Shown: piece by piece, positions 60,428 to 64,000 of the stretch | Position numbering within the stretch: position 1 is the first letter of the stretch | How the letters are laid out: each line of letters opens with the position of its first letter | From: Sphingorhabdus rigui | Lineage (GTDB): Bacteria > Pseudomonadota > Alphaproteobacteria > Sphingomonadales > Sphingomonadaceae | Length of the DNA: 64,000 bases | Assembly (NCBI RefSeq): GCF_014196595.1 | Contig: NZ_JACIEA010000001.1 | Span: 1,544,546-1,608,545, forward strand | Reading direction: 5' to 3' | Made by a program: the position numbers and the translations under genes | The notes under the pieces: model-generated | Seen by the model: only the letters and a program-made list of their open reading frames with translations | Databases searched by the model: none | What the model was told of the DNA's origin: nothing

Positions 60428-62989
60428 CTACGGATAATGTGCTGTCGTTGAGAGCGGTTTAAACAGAACCATCTTCATAAATTGCAAGAGTAATATTGCA
60501 CCCGCGCCTGTGGCAATCGCGATAGTCAGATCCTGAATTCCCAACGGCGCAAATTCGAGCAGGGATGTGGTTGCCGGAATTAGCAGTATCGCAGAAGAAA
60601 TGCAGACCACGCTAGCCAAGACATAGATCAGTGCACGGTTTTGTCGCCGTAATGCGGTAAAAATTGATCCATGGAACGAGCGATTTATGATGATCAGCGA
60701 CAATATCGAAGCGACGAGTGCAAAGAAAACCAGTGTCCTGACCTGCGCATCACTATAGCCCTTCCAGATTGCAAAAGCATAGACGCCGGCCAGTAGAACG
60801 AAGCTCACCCCGCCCTGAAAAATGCTCCACATTATCATCCCCCAGGAAAATAGCTTCTCATCAGGTGCGCGGGGCGGACGGGTCATAATATCGGACTCGT
60901 CTTCTTCCGCCTCAAACACAAACGCACATACAGGGTCGATCACCATTTCGAGCAGCGCGATATGAATGGGTCCGAACAAGAGCGGCATACCGATCAGGAG
61001 CGGCCCAAGAGCAAATCCGGCAATCGGGACATGGACAGCGAAGATAAAGGCCATGGCCTTTCGGATATTGTCGTAGATGCGGCGACCGAACGCAATTGCC
61101 TTAACGATAGAACCGAAATCATCGTCCAGCAGGACGATGGATGACGCTTCGCGCGCAACATCAGTGCCGCGATTCCCCATTGCGATACCAATATGTGCCG
61201 CCTTTAATGAAGGCGCATCGTTGACCCCGTCCCCTGTCATGGCAACGATTTCGCCGGAGGCTTTCAATGCTTCCACGATCCGCAGTTTTTGTTCGGGCAT
61301 GGTTCTGGCGCACACCGTCACCTTGGCCAGCCGGTCAGCCACGTGCGCATCATCAAGCGCATCCAGTTCAGCGCCGATGAGGATTTCGCCGTCGGCAAAT
61401 CCGGCCTGTAATGCAATTGACCGCGCGGTTTTGGCATAGTCGCCGGTTATCATCATGACCCGCACACCCGCGGCCCGGCACGCAGCCACGGCATCAGGTA
61501 CGCTGGTCCGTAAAGGGTCAGCGAGGCCAATCAGCCCAATCAGTGAGAAATGATAATCGCAATGCGATTTTGCTGGCTGCAGATCCATACTATCGGCAGC
61601 GGCTACACCCAGAACACGTATGCCCTGTTCGGCCATCATATCGGCGGCTTGTGCAAGTTTTCCTGCTTCGCTTGCGCTCAACCGGCATAAGGTCGCAATT
61701 GCCTCTGGCGCGCCCTTGGCTGCGACGACCAGCTTCTCCGGGGTTTGCCATACATTCGACATTGCGAGCAAGTCGGGGCGCAGGCCGTAATTACAAACAA
61801 ATTTCCATTCTGGAGTGCTTTGCTGCTTTGATGATTGGCCAGCCTCGTGGATCGCAACCTCCATCGGATCGACGGTGGCGACTGCACTGGCGGATATTCC
61901 AGTATCGATCAGTTTCCCATATTCTTTGGGAATGGTCCGATAATCATCAATTTTCGTCGTGCCTTTGTCGGGTATCCACAAATGGGTGACCGCCATACGG
62001 TTCACCGTCAACGTGCCGGTCTTGTCTGTACATAATATCGTGGTCGCTCCCAACGTCTCTATCGCCGCAGCGCGCCGGGTCAGAACGCGCACTTTGCTGA
62101 TCCGCCAAGCGCCCACCGCGAGGAAGATGGTCAACACAACCGGAAATTCCTCTGGCAGCATGGACATGCCAATCGAAATTCCTGCGAGCAGCGCGTCAAG
62201 CCAACTGCCGCGGGTCATCCCATATAATAAGGCGACCGCAATCGCGACAGATGTACCGCCAACGGCACACAGCCTGACGATCTGCATCGTTTCGAGCCTG
62301 AGCCGGGGTGCCTCGGGATCAAGCGCGGCCAATGATTTTCCGATCAGCCCGATTTGGGTCGAAAGCCCCGTTGCGGTAACGCAGGCGGCGCCGCTTCCGC
62401 GGGTTATGATAGATCCCGAATAGACCATGGGCTGATCTTCGCCCCCGGGCCGCAATGCTCCGACATATTCGTCAGCCGACGCGGCACGCTTGATAACAGG
62501 CAGAGATTCCCCGGTGAGGAGCGATTCATCGACTTGAAGATCGTTTGTGGCCAGGAGGACTGCATCAGCGGCAATCCGGTCACCTTGATCGAGCAGCAAG
62601 AGATCGCCGCGCACCACATCCCGGCCGGCCACACGTTGCCGCTCCCCATCGCGAATGACAAGCGCGCGCGGAGCTGACAAATCGCGCAGTGCATCGAGTA
62701 CATGCTCGGTCCGGCTTTCCTGCATGATTGTCACCATGACGGAAAAGGATGCAAAGGCCGTCAGGATTAATGCCTCTGTAAGATCGCCGAGCAACAGATA
62801 AGCCAGCCCGCCGAGCATCAGCAGTGCGAGCATCGGTTCACGTACAACATCAAGTATAATGCGGAAAAGCGATCGTTTCCCTGATTTGGGGAGCATGTTG
62901 GGGCCGTCTTCGGCCAAGCGTTTCGTCGCCTCTGCAGTCGACAGTCCCGCAATGTTGCTCAAGGCGTTCAGAGTGAAGGGTTCGGACAT
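60428..62989 (-). CDS. P-type cation-transporting ATPase (P2/Ca2+-type)
   Basis: A protein of 853 residues. An N-terminal cation-ATPase domain precedes TM1-2, the actuator DESLLTGESLPV (about 154-165), TM4 MLPEEFPVV, the phosphorylation site DKTGTLTVNRM with Asp322, the nucleotide-binding motif KGAPEAI, the hinge TGDGVNDAPSLKAA and six C-terminal TMs. The PEEFP sequence and the TM6 segment MVIDPVCAFVFE differ from Ca2+ pumps of the SERCA type, so the ion is uncertain. CtpF (Rv1997) is a comparable P-type ATPase of the DosR regulon. ATG 62989 was chosen; an upstream ATG adds 11 residues. Confidence 0.9.
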   Translation of the reverse strand: MSEPFTLNALSNIAGLSTAEATKRLAEDGPNMLPKSGKRSLFRIILDVVREPMLALLMLGGLAYLLLGDLTEALILTAFASFSVMVTIMQESRTEHVLDALRDLSAPRALVIRDGERQRVAGRDVVRGDLLLLDQGDRIAADAVLLATNDLQVDESLLTGESLPVIKRAASADEYVGALRPGGEDQPMVYSGSIITRGSGAACVTATGLSTQIGLIGKSLAALDPEAPRLRLETMQIVRLCAVGGTSVAIAVALLYGMTRGSWLDALLAGISIGMSMLPEEFPVVLTIFLAVGAWRISKVRVLTRRAAAIETLGATTILCTDKTGTLTVNRMAVTHLWIPDKGTTKIDDYRTIPKEYGKLIDTGISASAVATVDPMEVAIHEAGQSSKQQSTPEWKFVCNYGLRPDLLAMSNVWQTPEKLVVAAKGAPEAIATLCRLSASEAGKLAQAADMMAEQGIRVLGVAAADSMDLQPAKSHCDYHFSLIGLIGLADPLRTSVPDAVAACRAAGVRVMMITGDYAKTARSIALQAGFADGEILIGAELDALDDAHVADRLAKVTVCARTMPEQKLRIVEALKASGEIVAMTGDGVNDAPSLKAAHIGIAMGNRGTDVAREASSIVLLDDDFGSIVKAIAFGRRIYDNIRKAMAFIFAVHVPIAGFALGPLLIGMPLLFGPIHIALLEMVIDPVCAFVFEAEEDESDIMTRPPRAPDEKLFSWGMIMWSIFQGGVSFVLLAGVYAFAIWKGYSDAQVRTLVFFALVASILSLIIINRSFHGSIFTALRRQNRALIYVLASVVCISSAILLIPATTSLLEFAPLGIQDLTIAIATGAGAILLLQFMKMVLFKPLSTTAHYP

Positions 62990-63076
62990 TATTGTGCAGT
63001 TTTGCCCGCTGCACATCAGCATACTATCAGGACTTTACCGGACTGGGGGATGGGCGCGTTCATTGGCGCGGTATTT

Positions 63077-64000
63077 TTATGGTTTGATGGCCACTTTCAA
63101 CACGCCGTCGCGCTGGTGCGCAAACACATCATAGGCGGTCTCGACATCGTCAAGGCTGAAATGGTGCGTCACCAGTGCCTTTGAATCGAATCTGCCCGAT
63201 GCCACGACCTCCATTAACCTTCGCATCCGCTCCTTGCCGCCAGGGCAAAGCGTCGTGACGATGCTGTGATCGCCAAGCCCGGCGGCAAAGGCGTCGAGCG
63301 GGATTTTAAGATCATTTGAGTACACGCCAAGCGAAGATAGCCTGCCGCCTGGTCGAAGTACGCGAAGCGCGCCCTCGAATGTCGATTGCTGTCCCAATGC
63401 CTCGATTGCGACATCGACACCACGCCCGCTGGTCAACCGCATGACTTCAGATACGGGGTCGGTTCTGGAAAAGTCGACAACATGGTCCGCGCCCATATGC
63501 TTGGCCATATCGAGCCGTTCCGTGATGTTATCGATCGCAATGATATTTGAAGCCCCCATCAACCGGGCGCCTGCTGTTGCACATAGTCCGATTGGTCCCT
63601 GAGCAAAAATGGCAACGCTGTCGCCGATGCGGATATGTCCAGCTTCGGCACCGCCCATACCGGTCGACATGATGTCGGGGCACATCAATACCTGCTCATC
63701 GCTGATGCCATCGGGTATCACGGCAAGGTTGGCCATTGCGTCAGGCACGATCAGATAGTCCGCTTGCGCCCCGTCGATGGTGTTGCCCAACCGCCAGCCA
63801 CCCATCGACTGCCAGCCATGAGGCGTGTGGCATCCGCATTGCGAGTGAAATCCCAATAATGATGCGTTGGACGTGCCGGACGGCGTGATGGCGCCCGCAA
63901 TCACGCGCTGTCCGACCTCGAATCCTTCAACGGCACTGCCCAGTTGCTCAATCACACCAACGGGCTCGTGGCCTATGGTTAGTCCCGATTTTACGGCATA
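63077..64000 (-). CDS. Zinc-dependent NAD(P) alcohol dehydrogenase (5' end cut by window edge)
   Basis: The visible 307 residues form most of a medium-chain dehydrogenase, reading in frame from the right edge. GHEPVGVIEQLGSAVEGFEV carries the catalytic-zinc His and Glu of the GHE motif. MCPDIMSTGMGGAEAGHI and the Rossmann motif AQGPIGLCATAGARLMGA follow, then IIAIDNITERLDMAKHMGAD. It most resembles secondary alcohol (isopropanol-type) dehydrogenases. The N-terminal Cys ligand region lies outside the window. It is upstream of the P-type ATPase gene on the same strand with an 87-nt gap. Confidence 0.88.
   Translation of the reverse strand, partial: YAVKSGLTIGHEPVGVIEQLGSAVEGFEVGQRVIAGAITPSGTSNASLLGFHSQCGCHTPHGWQSMGGWRLGNTIDGAQADYLIVPDAMANLAVIPDGISDEQVLMCPDIMSTGMGGAEAGHIRIGDSVAIFAQGPIGLCATAGARLMGASNIIAIDNITERLDMAKHMGADHVVDFSRTDPVSEVMRLTSGRGVDVAIEALGQQSTFEGALRVLRPGGRLSSLGVYSNDLKIPLDAFAAGLGDHSIVTTLCPGGKERMRRLMEVVASGRFDSKALVTHHFSLDDVETAYDVFAHQRDGVLKVAIKP

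Noticed and set aside
1-64000. CRISPR arrays or insertion sequences
   Set aside because: No regularly spaced direct repeats and no transposase-like protein were found on either strand.

Overview
The window is a chromosomal segment of an alphaproteobacterium, most likely a sphingomonad (Sphingomonadales). This rests on moderately high GC, gene content and protein flavour: a SUV3-like helicase, an NDUFS4-type complex I subunit, a DUF6456 protein next to a small XRE regulator, a GTA-type holin, and palindromic intergenic repeats of a kind common in this order. I cannot name the genus. No rRNA, CRISPR array, insertion sequence, integrase or replication origin was seen. One tRNA, tRNA-Pro(GGG), is present.

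Layout, left half. Positions 1-12.7 kb hold a helicase (cut by the left edge), a ferredoxin-reductase-like flavoprotein, isovaleryl-CoA dehydrogenase, and a polyamine-use block: a PuuD-like gamma-glutamyl hydrolase, an omega-aminotransferase and, converging on them, a putrescine-type ABC importer in the order F-H-I-G. A two-domain FKBP isomerase and a beta-lactamase-fold serine hydrolase lie among or beside them. Positions 12.9-26.3 kb are mostly housekeeping: LemA, two TPM-domain proteins, a Nudix hydrolase, NDUFS4, HrpB, a polyprenyl diphosphate synthase, chorismate mutase, a PepSY / OmpR regulator / histidine kinase operon, a SIMPL protein, D-amino acid aminotransferase and the ABC-F protein Uup.

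Middle. At 25.8-31.4 kb a DUF6456 protein and a small XRE regulator are divergently transcribed from a short promoter region. That region carries a sequence word that recurs, as an inverted pair, immediately before a two-gene lysis cassette (GH108 muramidase plus GTA-type three-TM holin) 4 kb away. Between them are yajC-secD-secF and tRNA-Pro. I read this as a possible regulator/lysis circuit of gene-transfer-agent type. From 31.5 to 40.5 kb come a small Ala/Glu-rich lipoprotein with a clear terminator, a hydrolase-membrane fusion, a Pro-rich micro-ORF, a LolD/FtsX/HlyD export operon, another alpha/beta hydrolase and a Tyr/Trp-rich lipoprotein.

Right third. From 40.5 kb to the edge lies what I consider the most interesting region: a roughly 23 kb dormancy-like island. 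It contains a phosphoribosyltransferase / alpha-beta hydrolase / erythromycin-esterase operon, PEP synthase with two small unknown genes, a tandem UspA, a DUF4010/MgtC membrane protein, a beta-CASP metallo-hydrolase, a triple-BON protein, a DUF6629 membrane protein, an Acg-like nitroreductase, Hsp20, a haem-PAS FixL kinase with FixJ, a glycosyltransferase with a toroid domain coupled to a GH130 enzyme, a host-attachment-family protein, a P-type ATPase and a zinc alcohol dehydrogenase. Several families are those of the Mycobacterium tuberculosis DosR hypoxia regulon, but here the sensor is FixLJ. FixL keeps the haem-ligand His and distal Arg at the rhizobial spacing, and short words resembling rhizobial FixJ sites occur in several of the island's intergenic regions.
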